DNA of 40,274 nt from Zoogloea oleivorans (GTDB lineage: Bacteria > Pseudomonadota > Gammaproteobacteria > Burkholderiales > Rhodocyclaceae): assembly GCF_008107625.1 (NCBI RefSeq), contig NZ_SDKK01000035.1:1-40274 (forward strand), written 5' to 3'. A program made the position numbers and the translations under genes. Below, one piece after another: positions 7,239 to 15,183 of the stretch. The notes beneath the pieces are model-generated. The model did not search any database. It was given only the letters and a program-made list of their open reading frames with translations, and was not told the origin of the DNA. Within the stretch, counting starts at the first letter, position 1. Each line of letters opens with the position of its first letter.

Positions 7239-9154
7239 GCTTCGGCCTCCGGGCTGAAGTGATGTGCCAATGCCGCAGCCAGTTCACTCTTGAGCTGGTT
7301 TTCAGTTTCTTCAATCTCACCCAGGAGTTTTTTGTATTTTTCCAGCAGCACGTCCGGGTCGTGGGTTTCTTCTTCCGGGGCGTTGGGGTTTTTGATGTCG
7401 AGATTAAAGATGGGCCAGTAGATGCGGTCGCCCGCCGCCTGCGCGTCACGCGCTTGCAAGTCCAGGGCTTCGGCAACATCACGCAGATGGGTCGCCGAGA
7501 TTTCCAGTAGCGCAATAATTTGTTGAGTGCTCTCACGCTCAATGGCCGATTGCAGTTCCTCTACGAGTACCGAGAGGTAAGCCTGTCCATCTGCATCGGC
7601 TTTTTTGAAGTCGCCCTGCAAATCAGCCAATTGATCCTTCAGGTAGGCCGCCAATCCAGGATCATTGCGTCGCCCGGTCAGACTATCGGCCAAGTACTTT
7701 GCCTGACGACGCTTCAAACCTGCTTTGGCTCGCAACTGCTCGGCCTTGTCCCAATGCGGCTGCGCAGCGGCTTCGGCCTGTTCGCGCTTGGTTTTGAAAT
7801 TCATCTTCCAGGCGAATTCGTTTTCCACGCGATCGGCAAAGTCGTTGGCCTCGTCGCCCCACCATTCCTGCTCGGGTTTGAATTCTTCCAGCCGGATGGG
7901 CTTGGTTTTGGAATAGCTCTTGTAGCCCGCCGGGTAGGGGTGCTCGTAGAACCAGATGGTGTTGGTGTGAAAATGTTCGGTGCCATCGTCCACCGTGGCG
8001 CCCTTGGTGAAGAACAGCAGGTTGGTCTTGATGGTGGTGTAGGGGGCGAACACGCCCTTGGGCAGGCGGATGATGGTGTGCAGCTTGCAGTCGCGCAGCA
8101 GGAGCTTTTTCAGCGTGCCCTTGATGCCGTCGCCAAACAAAAAGCCATCGGGCAGCACCACGGCGGCGCGACCGTTTTCCTTGAGCAACTTCTTGACGAT
8201 GAGCGCCATGAACATGTCGGCGGTTTCGCGGGTGCGCAAGTCGGCCGGGTAGTCGCTGCCGACGCCATCATCTTCGTAGCCGCCAAACGGCGGGTTGGTG
8301 ATGATGCAATCGACCTTGTTGTTGGCGCTCCATTCGTTCCAGCCGATGCCCAGTGTGTTGCGGTGCTCGATCTGGCTGGGCACGTCGATGCCGTGCAGCA
8401 GCATGTTTGTGGTGCATAGCAGGTGGGGCAGTTGTTTTTTTTCGATGCCGTGAATCAGCTCTTCAATGGCACGCTTGTCTTCGGCGCTGGATTGGGTGGT
8501 GAGCTGGTTGCGGAAGTGGTCGATGGCGGCGGTCAGGAAGCCGCCGGTACCGCAGGCCGGGTCCATCACCGTTTCGCGCCTGTCCAGGCGCGGGTTGACG
8601 CGGTCGGCCATGAAGGCGGTGATGGCGCGCGGGGTGTAGAACTCGCCCGCGTTGCCGGCGCCGCGCAGATCGTTGAGCATTTGCTCGTAGACATCACCCA
8701 AGCTGGCGCGGGTTTTGAAGTCGTGGAAGTTGATGGCGTCTTCCAGCTTTTCGATCACGGCCAGCATCTGCGGGCCGGATTTCATGTAGTTGTTGGCGTC
8801 TTCAAATACCTGCTTGATGACCTTGTGTTGCGGGCTCTGGCTGGCGTCGATCTTTTCTTTCAGGGCCGGAAAAAGCTCGTTGTTGACGAAGGGTACCAAG
8901 TCGCTCGCAGCGATCTGCGGCTTCTTTTTGCCTTCGGCATCCACGATGTAGGCGGCCCAGTTGCGCCAGCGGTAGCGCTCGGGCAGGGGCGACTGGTAGG
9001 CGGTGTTGTCGTCTTCCCATTCTTCCTCGCGCTGGTCGAACACTTTGAGAAAGAGCATCCAGGTGAGTTGGCCGAGGCGCTGGGCATCGCCGTCGACGCC
9101 GTCGTCCTTGCGCATGATGTCCTGGATGGACTTGATGGTGCTGCTGAGATTCAT
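7235..9154 (-). CDS. hsdM: Type I restriction-modification DNA methyltransferase subunit HsdM
   Basis: 639 residues, an N6-adenine methyltransferase. The N-terminal HsdM helical domain covers about residues 1-140 (LTWMLFLKVFDQREEEWED). AdoMet motif I is DPACGTGGF at 198-206 and the catalytic motif IV is NPPF at 287-290. The C-terminal part is helical and charged, suited to contact HsdS. In type I systems two HsdM and one HsdS form the modification enzyme. The gene starts 35 bases after hsdR. With hsdS broken in this strain, HsdM has no evident specificity partner in the window. Confidence 0.95.
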   Translation of the reverse strand: MNLSSTIKSIQDIMRKDDGVDGDAQRLGQLTWMLFLKVFDQREEEWEDDNTAYQSPLPERYRWRNWAAYIVDAEGKKKPQIAASDLVPFVNNELFPALKEKIDASQSPQHKVIKQVFEDANNYMKSGPQMLAVIEKLEDAINFHDFKTRASLGDVYEQMLNDLRGAGNAGEFYTPRAITAFMADRVNPRLDRRETVMDPACGTGGFLTAAIDHFRNQLTTQSSAEDKRAIEELIHGIEKKQLPHLLCTTNMLLHGIDVPSQIEHRNTLGIGWNEWSANNKVDCIITNPPFGGYEDDGVGSDYPADLRTRETADMFMALIVKKLLKENGRAAVVLPDGFLFGDGIKGTLKKLLLRDCKLHTIIRLPKGVFAPYTTIKTNLLFFTKGATVDDGTEHFHTNTIWFYEHPYPAGYKSYSKTKPIRLEEFKPEQEWWGDEANDFADRVENEFAWKMNFKTKREQAEAAAQPHWDKAEQLRAKAGLKRRQAKYLADSLTGRRNDPGLAAYLKDQLADLQGDFKKADADGQAYLSVLVEELQSAIERESTQQIIALLEISATHLRDVAEALDLQARDAQAAGDRIYWPIFNLDIKNPNAPEEETHDPDVLLEKYKKLLGEIEETENQLKSELAAALAHHFSPEAEA

Positions 9155-9189
9155 CTTGTTGTTCTCGTTTCGCGTGGCTTGATGCTGGA

Positions 9190-11616
9190 TCAGGCCTGTT
9201 TCAGTTCGTTCTGTTCGTAGAGCGCTTGTTCCAGCTCGTGCACGGCTTGGGTGTATTGCTCAACGCTGCCAAAGATGCCGCGCCGGATCTGGGTTTTGCT
9301 GCCGAACTGATCAAACGGTGGTAACTCCAGCACCTTGTCGTCTTCAATGTTCTGCACACCGTGGTTGGCGAATTTGTCGAGCAAGGCTTCAAGCACCGCG
9401 CGGGCTTGCTCGCCGTATTTGCCAAACACGTCGCGCTTTTTCACGTTGTTGGCACGCTCGCGGCGGGTGAGCGGCTTTTGGTCGAAGGCGACATGGGCGA
9501 CCAGATCAAACACATCCAGCTCGCTGCCGTTGGCCACTGCCTGCTGCAGGATATCCAGCGGCACCCCGTGTTTGGCCAGCTCTTGCAGCACGGCCTGCTT
9601 GCGTTCCGCACCGTTCCAGCGGCGCAGGAAGTCGGTCATCGTGCCGAATTCGGCTCGCAGCGCTTTTTTGATGTCGTCCTTGAGCAGAACGCGATAGTCC
9701 TCGGTGATGAGCTTGCCGTCGGCATCAAGGTACTGCGAACGCTCCACGGCGACGCGCACGTTCACGTCGTCGATCACGTACTTGGTGCGGCCACCCCCAC
9801 CGGTGTTTCCGCCGGGCTGTGCGTCGTCTCCATCCGTGGAGCCTGGTACGTAGGGCGGTGGTGCTGGCTCGCCTATGCCTGGCACGTCGGTGATTTCTTC
9901 GGGCACCACAGGTTCGTCGGGCTTGGGTTCGTATATGACCACAGGCTCGCCATCAAAATCCGGGTCGGCGAACAGGCGCGTGGCACCCTTGAAGTCCATG
10001 ATGGTGAAGTAGAGTTTCTGGTAGTCCTCACGCAGCCGGGTGCCACGGCCAATGATCTGTTTGAATTCGGTCATCGAGTTGATGTTCTGGTCCAGCACGA
10101 TGAGCTTGCAGGTCTTGGCATCGACTCCGGTGGTTAGCAGCTTGGAGGTGGTGGCGATGACCGGGTAAGGCTCATCGTTGTCGATGAAGTAAGAGAGCTG
10201 CGCCTTGCCTTCGTTGTCGTCACCGGTGATACGCATCACGTAACGGCGGTTGCTGGCAGCGGCCGGAATCAGCTTGACCAGCTCTTGCCGCATGCGCTCG
10301 GCGTGGTCCTGATCGTCGCAGAAGACGATGGTCTTGGCCATCGGGTCGATGGCTTTGAGGTATTCCCACACCTTGCCAGCAACCAGTTTGGTGCGTTTTT
10401 CCAGCACCAGATTGCGGTCAAAATCCTTGGTGTTGTACTGGCGTTGCTCAACGGTCTGACCGAGTTTGTCGACCTTGCCTTTTTCAGGGGTGTAGCCGAC
10501 GGCATCAACATCCGTGGCAATCCGGATGACCTTGTAGGGTGCGAGGAAGCCGTCTTCGATGCCCTGCTTGAGCGAGTAGGTGTAAATCGGTTCGCCAAAA
10601 TAGGTGGCGTTGCTGACCTCCTTGGTTTCTTTGGGCGTGGCGGTCAGACCCAGATGGGTGGCGCTGCTGAAATATTCGAGCACATCGCGCCAGGCCGAAT
10701 CGTCTGCAGCACTGCCCCGGTGGCATTCATCGACGACAATAAGATCGAAGAAGTCCGCGGGAAACTGCTTGTAGATCTGCTTCCATTCTTCCTTGCCGGT
10801 GACTGCCTGATAAAGGGCAAGGTAGATCTCATAGTTCTTCTTGACCTCGCGATTGGTGACCTTGTGCATTACCTCGCCAAAAGGAGCGAAGTCTTGTTGC
10901 ATGGTTTGATCGACGAGGATGTTGCGGTCGGCCAGGAACAAGATGCGCTTTTTGGCCTTGGCTTTCCACATGCGCCAGATGATCTGGAAGGCGGTGTAGG
11001 TTTTGCCGGTGCCGGTGGCCATGACCAACAACACGCGTTGCTGGCCTTTGGCAATGGCTTCGACGGCACGGTTGATGGCTACGCGCTGGTAGTAGCGTGC
11101 TTCGCGACCACTGCCGTCGGTGTAAAACGGTTGCTCGATGAGTTTGACGGCTTCGGGTGCGGCCAGACCTTTCCACTGTTGGTACAGCGGCCAAAGGTCA
11201 TCCAGTGAGGGAAATTCGCTGATCTGGTGTTCACGCTCTACGGGCTGGGTGATGCCGGTGCGGTCGTGGATCAGAAAGCCATCGCCATTGCTGCTGATGG
11301 CAAAAGGGGCATCCAGCATCTCGGCATAGGCCAATGCCTGCTGCATGCCATGCCCCACTGAGAATTTGGCCTGCTTGGCCTCAACAACGGCAATGGGTAC
11401 ATTTGGTCTTGCATAGAGCACAAAATCAGCACGTTTGGGCCCGCCCTTGGCATCAGGGTTTTTCACCCGTGCCGCAAGCTTGCCGCGCACCATGACACGG
11501 CCATCAGTGAGATTCACCTCCTCGCGGAATTGGTGCTGCTGCCACCCAGCCTGCTGAATCGCTGGCGTGATGAACTTGGTGCAGATATCACGCTCACTGA
11601 GCTGGTATTTGTCCAT
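9190..11616 (-). CDS. hsdR: Type I restriction endonuclease/translocase subunit HsdR
   Basis: 808 residues from the ATG at 11616, chosen because the protein then begins MDKYQLSERDICTKF like other HsdR proteins and a GGAAGAG lies about seven bases upstream; an upstream ATG at 11682 would overlap the HTH gene. The nuclease domain has D64 (RADFVLY) and E79-x-K81 (VVEAKQAK). The SF2 motor has Walker A ATGTGKT at 200-206, DECH at 296-299 and LTATP at 324-328, followed by helicase motifs such as IIGRGTRLR. The C-terminal region resembles the EcoEI HsdR C-terminal domain. It translocates and cuts unmodified DNA in complex with HsdM and HsdS. All motifs are intact. Confidence 0.95.
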   Translation of the reverse strand: MDKYQLSERDICTKFITPAIQQAGWQQHQFREEVNLTDGRVMVRGKLAARVKNPDAKGGPKRADFVLYARPNVPIAVVEAKQAKFSVGHGMQQALAYAEMLDAPFAISSNGDGFLIHDRTGITQPVEREHQISEFPSLDDLWPLYQQWKGLAAPEAVKLIEQPFYTDGSGREARYYQRVAINRAVEAIAKGQQRVLLVMATGTGKTYTAFQIIWRMWKAKAKKRILFLADRNILVDQTMQQDFAPFGEVMHKVTNREVKKNYEIYLALYQAVTGKEEWKQIYKQFPADFFDLIVVDECHRGSAADDSAWRDVLEYFSSATHLGLTATPKETKEVSNATYFGEPIYTYSLKQGIEDGFLAPYKVIRIATDVDAVGYTPEKGKVDKLGQTVEQRQYNTKDFDRNLVLEKRTKLVAGKVWEYLKAIDPMAKTIVFCDDQDHAERMRQELVKLIPAAASNRRYVMRITGDDNEGKAQLSYFIDNDEPYPVIATTSKLLTTGVDAKTCKLIVLDQNINSMTEFKQIIGRGTRLREDYQKLYFTIMDFKGATRLFADPDFDGEPVVIYEPKPDEPVVPEEITDVPGIGEPAPPPYVPGSTDGDDAQPGGNTGGGGRTKYVIDDVNVRVAVERSQYLDADGKLITEDYRVLLKDDIKKALRAEFGTMTDFLRRWNGAERKQAVLQELAKHGVPLDILQQAVANGSELDVFDLVAHVAFDQKPLTRRERANNVKKRDVFGKYGEQARAVLEALLDKFANHGVQNIEDDKVLELPPFDQFGSKTQIRRGIFGSVEQYTQAVHELEQALYEQNELKQA

Positions 11617-11632
11617 GTCGTGCACTCTTCCG

Positions 11633-11827
11633 TTACGCGTGCTCTTTTTCTTCGTCGGCGCCACCCGCTCGCACCCACTCATCGACTTCGGAGAGCTGGA
11701 ATTTCCACAGCCTGCCGATCTTGTGCGCGGGCAGGCCTCTGCGCTCCCGCCAGCGGTAGACGGTGTCCTTCACGACGCCCAGGTGCTGGGCGACTTCGCT
11801 TGCGGTGACCCACGGTTCGGCATTCAT
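11633..11827 (-). CDS. Small excisionase/MerR-like HTH DNA-binding protein
   Basis: 64 residues. WVTASEVAQHLGVVKDTVYRWRER followed by LPAHKIGRLWKFQLSEVDEWV is the helix-turn-helix plus wing of the excisionase-family (HTH_17) proteins. It is the first gene of the defence operon and ends 16 bases before hsdR. Such proteins at the head of R-M operons are plausible transcriptional regulators. The excisionase name reflects the fold; no integrase is present in the window. Full length for the family. Confidence 0.8.
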   Translation of the reverse strand: MNAEPWVTASEVAQHLGVVKDTVYRWRERRGLPAHKIGRLWKFQLSEVDEWVRAGGADEEKEHA

Positions 11828-12212
11828 CGTCTTGGTACTCCGACATGCATCAGAGTAGTCTTAAATCGTCACGAGTCTAACAGGAGGCTATTTTACGGGC
11901 CATCTCTTCAGCCGCCTGCGCAGTTGATGTACGCAAGTTGGCTATGGAGTGACCACGCCAACCGGAGGCCGGTCCAGATCGTTACCGTCCGCACCATCGA
12001 CGATCAGCTTCGGCATTGGTCAGGTTTTGGTCACTGCCGCGTCATGGGGCATGCGGATCATGCCCCGCTCCACACAAAGCCCCCGCAGCCCCTTGATCTG
12101 CAAGAGAAATTCAGCCTGAAAGAATTGACCGTGTTGCTTGCTGCATCCCGGCGCTCAGCCGCTCAGCCTTCGAAAAGCCTCTCCCCCGATCATTGCGTCA
12201 GCCCACAAAATC

Positions 12213-12232
12213 ATTTTTTCATATGAAAAAAT
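12213..12232. repeat. 20-bp perfect palindrome, copy 1
   Basis: ATTTTTTCATATGAAAAAAT, centred on an NdeI-like CATATG. Copy 2 (18 bp core identical) lies 189 bp to the right. Confidence 0.9.
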
Positions 12233-12264
12233 AGCTGCATCACACCATGGAATGATTTTGTGGC

Positions 12265-12290
12265 GTGTCGTAGCCATTGCGTCATGTCAC
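12265..12290 (+). repeat. Degenerate direct repeat, copy A
   Basis: It begins GTGTCGTAG, ends TTGCGTCATGTCAC, and matches 12370-12395 at 20 of 26 positions. A third partial copy (GTGTCGCA) lies at 12349-12356. Confidence 0.6.
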
Positions 12291-12369
12291 CTGGACATGG
12301 CGTCACACCGCTTGGGCCTTGTGTTACGTCGTCCGAACGTCGCAACACGTGTCGCAAGTATTCCGTGAC

Positions 12370-12395
12370 GTGTCGCAGTTGTTGCGTCACATCAC
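12370..12395 (+). repeat. Degenerate direct repeat, copy B
   Basis: It begins GTGTCGCAG and ends TTGCGTCACATCAC; 105 bp from copy A, between the two AT palindromes. Confidence 0.6.
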
Positions 12396-12402
12396 AGAAT
12401 AT

Positions 12403-12420
12403 TTTTTTCATATGAAAAAA
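12403..12420. repeat. 18-bp perfect palindrome, copy 2
   Basis: TTTTTTCATATGAAAAAA, the same core as at 12214-12231. Confidence 0.9.
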
Positions 12421-12588
12421 TGATTCCTCGGGAGTGTCAGTATTTTTGTGTTTGAGGCCGACCAGTTCATCCCTGGGGCCAAGGATTTGCTCTTCTTGAG
12501 AAGAATCAAGTCCTTGTCGGGATAGTTGAGTAAAGTACTCGGTTATAGGTTTGAGCGTGGCAAACCGCCCATTTTCCGGTGTCCCGAA

Positions 12589-12807
12589 ATGGCCAAGAAA
12601 TTTCCCCTGAATCCCAAACATCCCGAGCGCATCTGCTGGGGGTGCGACAAGTATTGTTCCGTGGATGCACTCGGGTGTGGCAATGGTTCCGGCCGCACCC
12701 AGCACCCGGCCGAGTTGATCGGTGAGGATTGGTACAAGTGGGGCGACTGGGGAATCGTCCCTGCCGACGATCCGGAAGTGCCGGCTGACAGGCTGGACGA
12801 AGCCTGA
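12589..12807 (+). CDS. DUF3079-family small cysteine-rich protein
   Basis: 72 residues from the ATG at 12589; an earlier ATG at 12526 in the same frame gives an N-terminal extension not typical of the family. The sequence KFPLNPKHPERICWGCDKYC followed by ACGNG-like and RTQHPAEL, DWYKWG is characteristic of DUF3079. Four cysteines (C16, C19, C23, C30) are spaced like a metal-binding site, a reasonable inference only. No function is established for the family. It precedes the DnrO-like gene by 30 bases in the same direction, so the two may be co-transcribed. Confidence 0.8.
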   Translation: MAKKFPLNPKHPERICWGCDKYCSVDALGCGNGSGRTQHPAELIGEDWYKWGDWGIVPADDPEVPADRLDEA

Positions 12808-12837
12808 ACGGGCCCTGCTGACAGGAAGAAAATTTCG

Positions 12838-13326
12838 ATGAAATCAAAATATCTCGGCGTGCTGGTGTCTGTTGCCTTTCTGATGTCGGGCGTCACCCAG
12901 GCCGCAGGAAGTGCCAGCGAGCATCAGCACCACAGTCACGCCAGCAGCGCCCCGCAAACGCTCCAGCTCAATGCCGGCAGCAAGTGGAAAACGGACGCAA
13001 CGCTGCGTCAGGTCATGAATGACATCAATCAGGCGATGACCAAGGCGCTTCCCCGGATTCACCGGAATGAATTCAGCAATGAAGGGTATCAGGCGCTGGC
13101 CAGGACAATTGGCCAGGAGGTGGCGCATGCCGTCGAGCACTGCAAGCTGGAGCCGAAAGCCGACGGCATGCTCCACCTGCTGATCGCCGAGCTGATGGGC
13201 GGCGCCGAGGCGATGGAGGGCAAAACGACGGCGTCGCGCAAGGCCGGTGCCGTTCGGGTGCGCGAAGCGCTCAAGGCTTACGGAAAATATTTCCAGCACC
13301 CCGGCTGGACAGTGCCCCGCGGTTGA
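12838..13326 (+). CDS. Exported DnrO-like protein of unknown function
   Basis: 162 residues with a signal peptide (about residues 1-22, ending TQAAG) and a short His-rich segment (EHQHHSHAS). A helical domain follows, running from LQLNAGSKWKTDATLR through YQALARTIGQEVAHAVEHCK to YGKYFQHPGW. This pattern resembles proteins annotated DnrO in betaproteobacteria and pseudomonads, reported near denitrification genes; the biochemical role is not established. A good ribosome-binding site (AGGAAGAAA) precedes the ATG. The protein should be periplasmic. The name is from memory of the family and not proven here. Confidence 0.7.
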   Translation: MKSKYLGVLVSVAFLMSGVTQAAGSASEHQHHSHASSAPQTLQLNAGSKWKTDATLRQVMNDINQAMTKALPRIHRNEFSNEGYQALARTIGQEVAHAVEHCKLEPKADGMLHLLIAELMGGAEAMEGKTTASRKAGAVRVREALKAYGKYFQHPGWTVPRG

Positions 13327-13525
13327 ATCTGCAGTCAGGGCCGCCCCTGGTGGAGCTATCCAGCCGGCGTGGCGCGCGGCCCGCGAAGGGGTGCAGGCGA
13401 TACCAGAAGACGAGTTCCAGCAGGACGCCCGAGCTGACCAAGCCCGCGCTGCCGCTATCGGCGCCGGCGGCATACAGGGCGAGGGCTGCAAGCAGGATGC
13501 CGGCGGTGATCAGGTGACGTGTCAT
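13271..13525 (-). CDS. Small membrane protein, hypothetical
   Basis: 84 residues at most. The N-terminal part (MTRHLITAGILLAALALYAA, then GLVSSGVLLELVFWYRL) has two hydrophobic segments consistent with a small inner-membrane protein. A ribosome-binding-like CCGGAAA precedes the ATG. The C-terminal 35 residues are Arg/Gly-rich and overlap the end of the converging DnrO-like gene, so the true 3' end may be altered or the gene decayed. It follows the exported small protein by 36 bases. Moderate confidence only. Confidence 0.45.
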   Translation of the reverse strand: MTRHLITAGILLAALALYAAGADSGSAGLVSSGVLLELVFWYRLHPFAGRAPRRLDSSTRGGPDCRFNRGALSSRGAGNIFRKP

Positions 13526-13561
13526 CGGGGTTTCCGGCGCGCCATGTGTTGACGCGGGGGC

Positions 13562-13912
13562 TTACTTGCCGTCGCCGAATTTTGCTTCGGCGATCTTCGC
13601 ATCGGCGGCGATCTTGTCGTTGGCTTCCTTCGCTGCCTGCGCTTCGGTGTTGATGAACTGGCTGATCAGCTGGCTGGTGGCCTTGATGTCGGCGTTGCCT
13701 TCGTTCTGCAGGCAGTCCAGCCAGGCGCGCTGGGTCTGGCGGTAGGTGTTCACCGTGGCGACGCTCTTGTTGAAGGCGTCGGGGTTTTTCAGGTCGAGGC
13801 TGACGGCGGCCGGGCGCGGGCCGCAGGCATGGCTCCAGCTGCCATTGTCGATCTTGCCGGCATGGGCGGGCAGGGCGGCGGCGAGGGCGAGGAGGAGGAC
13901 AAGACGGGTCAT
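13562..13912 (-). CDS. Small exported protein of unknown function
   Basis: 116 residues from the ATG at 13912, chosen because it gives a clean signal peptide (MTRLVLLLALAAALPAHAG). A longer in-frame start at 14020 lies inside the upstream adaptor gene. The mature part has two cysteines (C30, C67) that could form a disulfide. Its long, alanine/lysine-rich helical C-terminus runs from about residue 72 to the end (QLISQFINTEAQAAKEANDK). It begins 22 bases after the RND adaptor gene and is probably in the same operon. No family recognised. Confidence 0.7.
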   Translation of the reverse strand: MTRLVLLLALAAALPAHAGKIDNGSWSHACGPRPAAVSLDLKNPDAFNKSVATVNTYRQTQRAWLDCLQNEGNADIKATSQLISQFINTEAQAAKEANDKIAADAKIAEAKFGDGK

Positions 13913-13934
13913 GGCGGTGGTTCTCCGGTAGGGA

Positions 13935-15164
13935 TCAGCTCTTTTTGGGGGGGGCGGGCTTGTCGGTGGGGCTGCCTTTGCGATTCTTTTCCGGCATGGC
14001 CTTCGGATTGACGGTTTCACCGTCGGCCAGCAGGTCGGAGGGGCTGCTCACCAGCACATCGCCGGACTTGAGACCCGACAGGATTTCGATGTCGCGGCCG
14101 AGATCGCGGCCGACGGTGACGTTCTGGAAAGAGACTGTGTTGTCTTTGCCGACGGTGACGACGCGGGTGCCGTCCTGACCGGTGACGAGGGTGCTGGTGG
14201 GCACCAGCAGGGCCTTGGCGGTACTCGACAGCTTGAAGCTGACTTCGCCGTAGGTGCCGGGCAGCAGCTTGCCGTCCGGGTTGGGCAGCTCCAGTTCCAC
14301 CTGGCGGGTGCGGGTCACCGGGTCGAGCGCGCCGGCGGCGTGGGCGACTTTGGCGGTGAGCTTCTTGCCGGGGCTCTCGGGGATGCGCAGCGTGACTTCC
14401 TGGCCTTCGGCGATTTCGCTGGCGTAGACCTGCGGAATCCACAGGGTCAGGCGCAGCGGGTCGGTCTGGGCGAGGGCGAAGAGCTCCTTGCCGTTGGCGG
14501 TGATCAGATCACCGACTTCGACGCTGCGGCGGGTGATCACGCCATCGAAGGGGGCGACGATGCGGCGGAAGCTCTTGAGTTGTTCGAGCCGGCGCACATT
14601 GGCGTCTACCGCGGCCAGATCGGCGCGGGCCTGGGTGGCGGCGCTGCGTTTTTCGTCGAGGTCCTGTTTGGCCACGCTGTCGAGGCTGGACAGGTGTTCC
14701 CAGCGCTTGAGGGTGTCGCGGGTGAGTTCCACGCGGGCCTTGACCTGGTCACGGGCAGCACGGGCCTGGGCCAGTTCCTGGTCCTGCTCGGGGGCTTCGA
14801 TGGTGGCCAGCAGCTCGCCCTTCCTGACCCGCTCACCGATGGTCTTGTGCCAGGCGGTGAGGTAGCCGCCGCTGCGGGCGAGGAGGGTGATTTCGCTGCG
14901 CCCCTTGAGGGTGGCCGGCAAGGTAACGTTGCGCTGGCCGTCGCCAGGACGGGCGACCACCGTGGATACGGTGCGGGTCAGGCTGGTGGCGGTGCGCTGC
15001 TCAAGGGCGCGGGCGTCCTGGTGTTCGAGGGCCAGGCGCAGGCCGCCGCCGGCCAGCAGCAGGCCAATCACGCTGAAGCCGGTGAAGCGGGCGTAGCGCA
15101 GGGTTTTGCCACCCGTGTGGGCGGCGAGGGCGTGGGGCGAAGGGGGCGGGGTCATGTCGGACAT
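13935..15164 (-). CDS. RND efflux periplasmic adaptor subunit (HlyD/MFP family), pump 1
   Basis: 409 residues. One N-terminal membrane anchor lies at about residues 25-45 and there is no lipobox. Biotinyl-lipoyl halves flank a coiled-coil hairpin: GYLTAWHKTIGERVRKGELLATIEAPEQ-type half near 95-120, helices to about 195, then IVAPFDGVITRRSVEVGDLI near 205. Beta-barrel and membrane-proximal domains follow (LPGTYGEVSFKL, VPTSTLVTGQDG). It would link the inner-membrane permease encoded just upstream to an outer-membrane channel. The gene starts 19 bases after the permease stop; permease-before-adaptor order is less common than the reverse. The tail is Lys/Pro-rich. Confidence 0.9.
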   Translation of the reverse strand: MSDMTPPPSPHALAAHTGGKTLRYARFTGFSVIGLLLAGGGLRLALEHQDARALEQRTATSLTRTVSTVVARPGDGQRNVTLPATLKGRSEITLLARSGGYLTAWHKTIGERVRKGELLATIEAPEQDQELAQARAARDQVKARVELTRDTLKRWEHLSSLDSVAKQDLDEKRSAATQARADLAAVDANVRRLEQLKSFRRIVAPFDGVITRRSVEVGDLITANGKELFALAQTDPLRLTLWIPQVYASEIAEGQEVTLRIPESPGKKLTAKVAHAAGALDPVTRTRQVELELPNPDGKLLPGTYGEVSFKLSSTAKALLVPTSTLVTGQDGTRVVTVGKDNTVSFQNVTVGRDLGRDIEILSGLKSGDVLVSSPSDLLADGETVNPKAMPEKNRKGSPTDKPAPPKKS

Positions 15165-15183
15165 GGCGTGATTCCGGGTTCGA

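Larger units (their letters stand above)
11828..12588. other. Repeat-rich, apparently non-coding region upstream of the defence operon
   Basis: No convincing gene. It contains a short hairpin GGGGCATG/CATGCCCC (12046-12066), a 13-bp inverted repeat (12203-12215 and 12251-12263), and two copies of TTTTTTCATATGAAAAAA. It also has degenerate direct repeats around GTGTCG...TTGCGTCA and an imperfect hairpin at 12480-12516. The promoter of the HTH-hsdR operon should lie at the left end, but no clear -35/-10 pair can be named. The stretch from about 12200 to 12450 is visibly richer in A and T than its surroundings. Confidence 0.6.

Noticed and set aside
11567..12226. Plus-strand frame of 219 codons over the start of the defence operon
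   Set aside because: Antisense to the hsdR start and the HTH gene, then non-coding sequence; no domain recognised.
12265..12395. CRISPR array
   Set aside because: Repeats are too degenerate, too few and irregularly spaced, and no cas gene is present.
12211..12705. Minus-strand frame of 164 codons across the repeat region
   Set aside because: Its first half is antisense to the DUF3079 gene and its second half is the translation of the palindromes and repeats (FFHMKK twice); no sign of a real protein.
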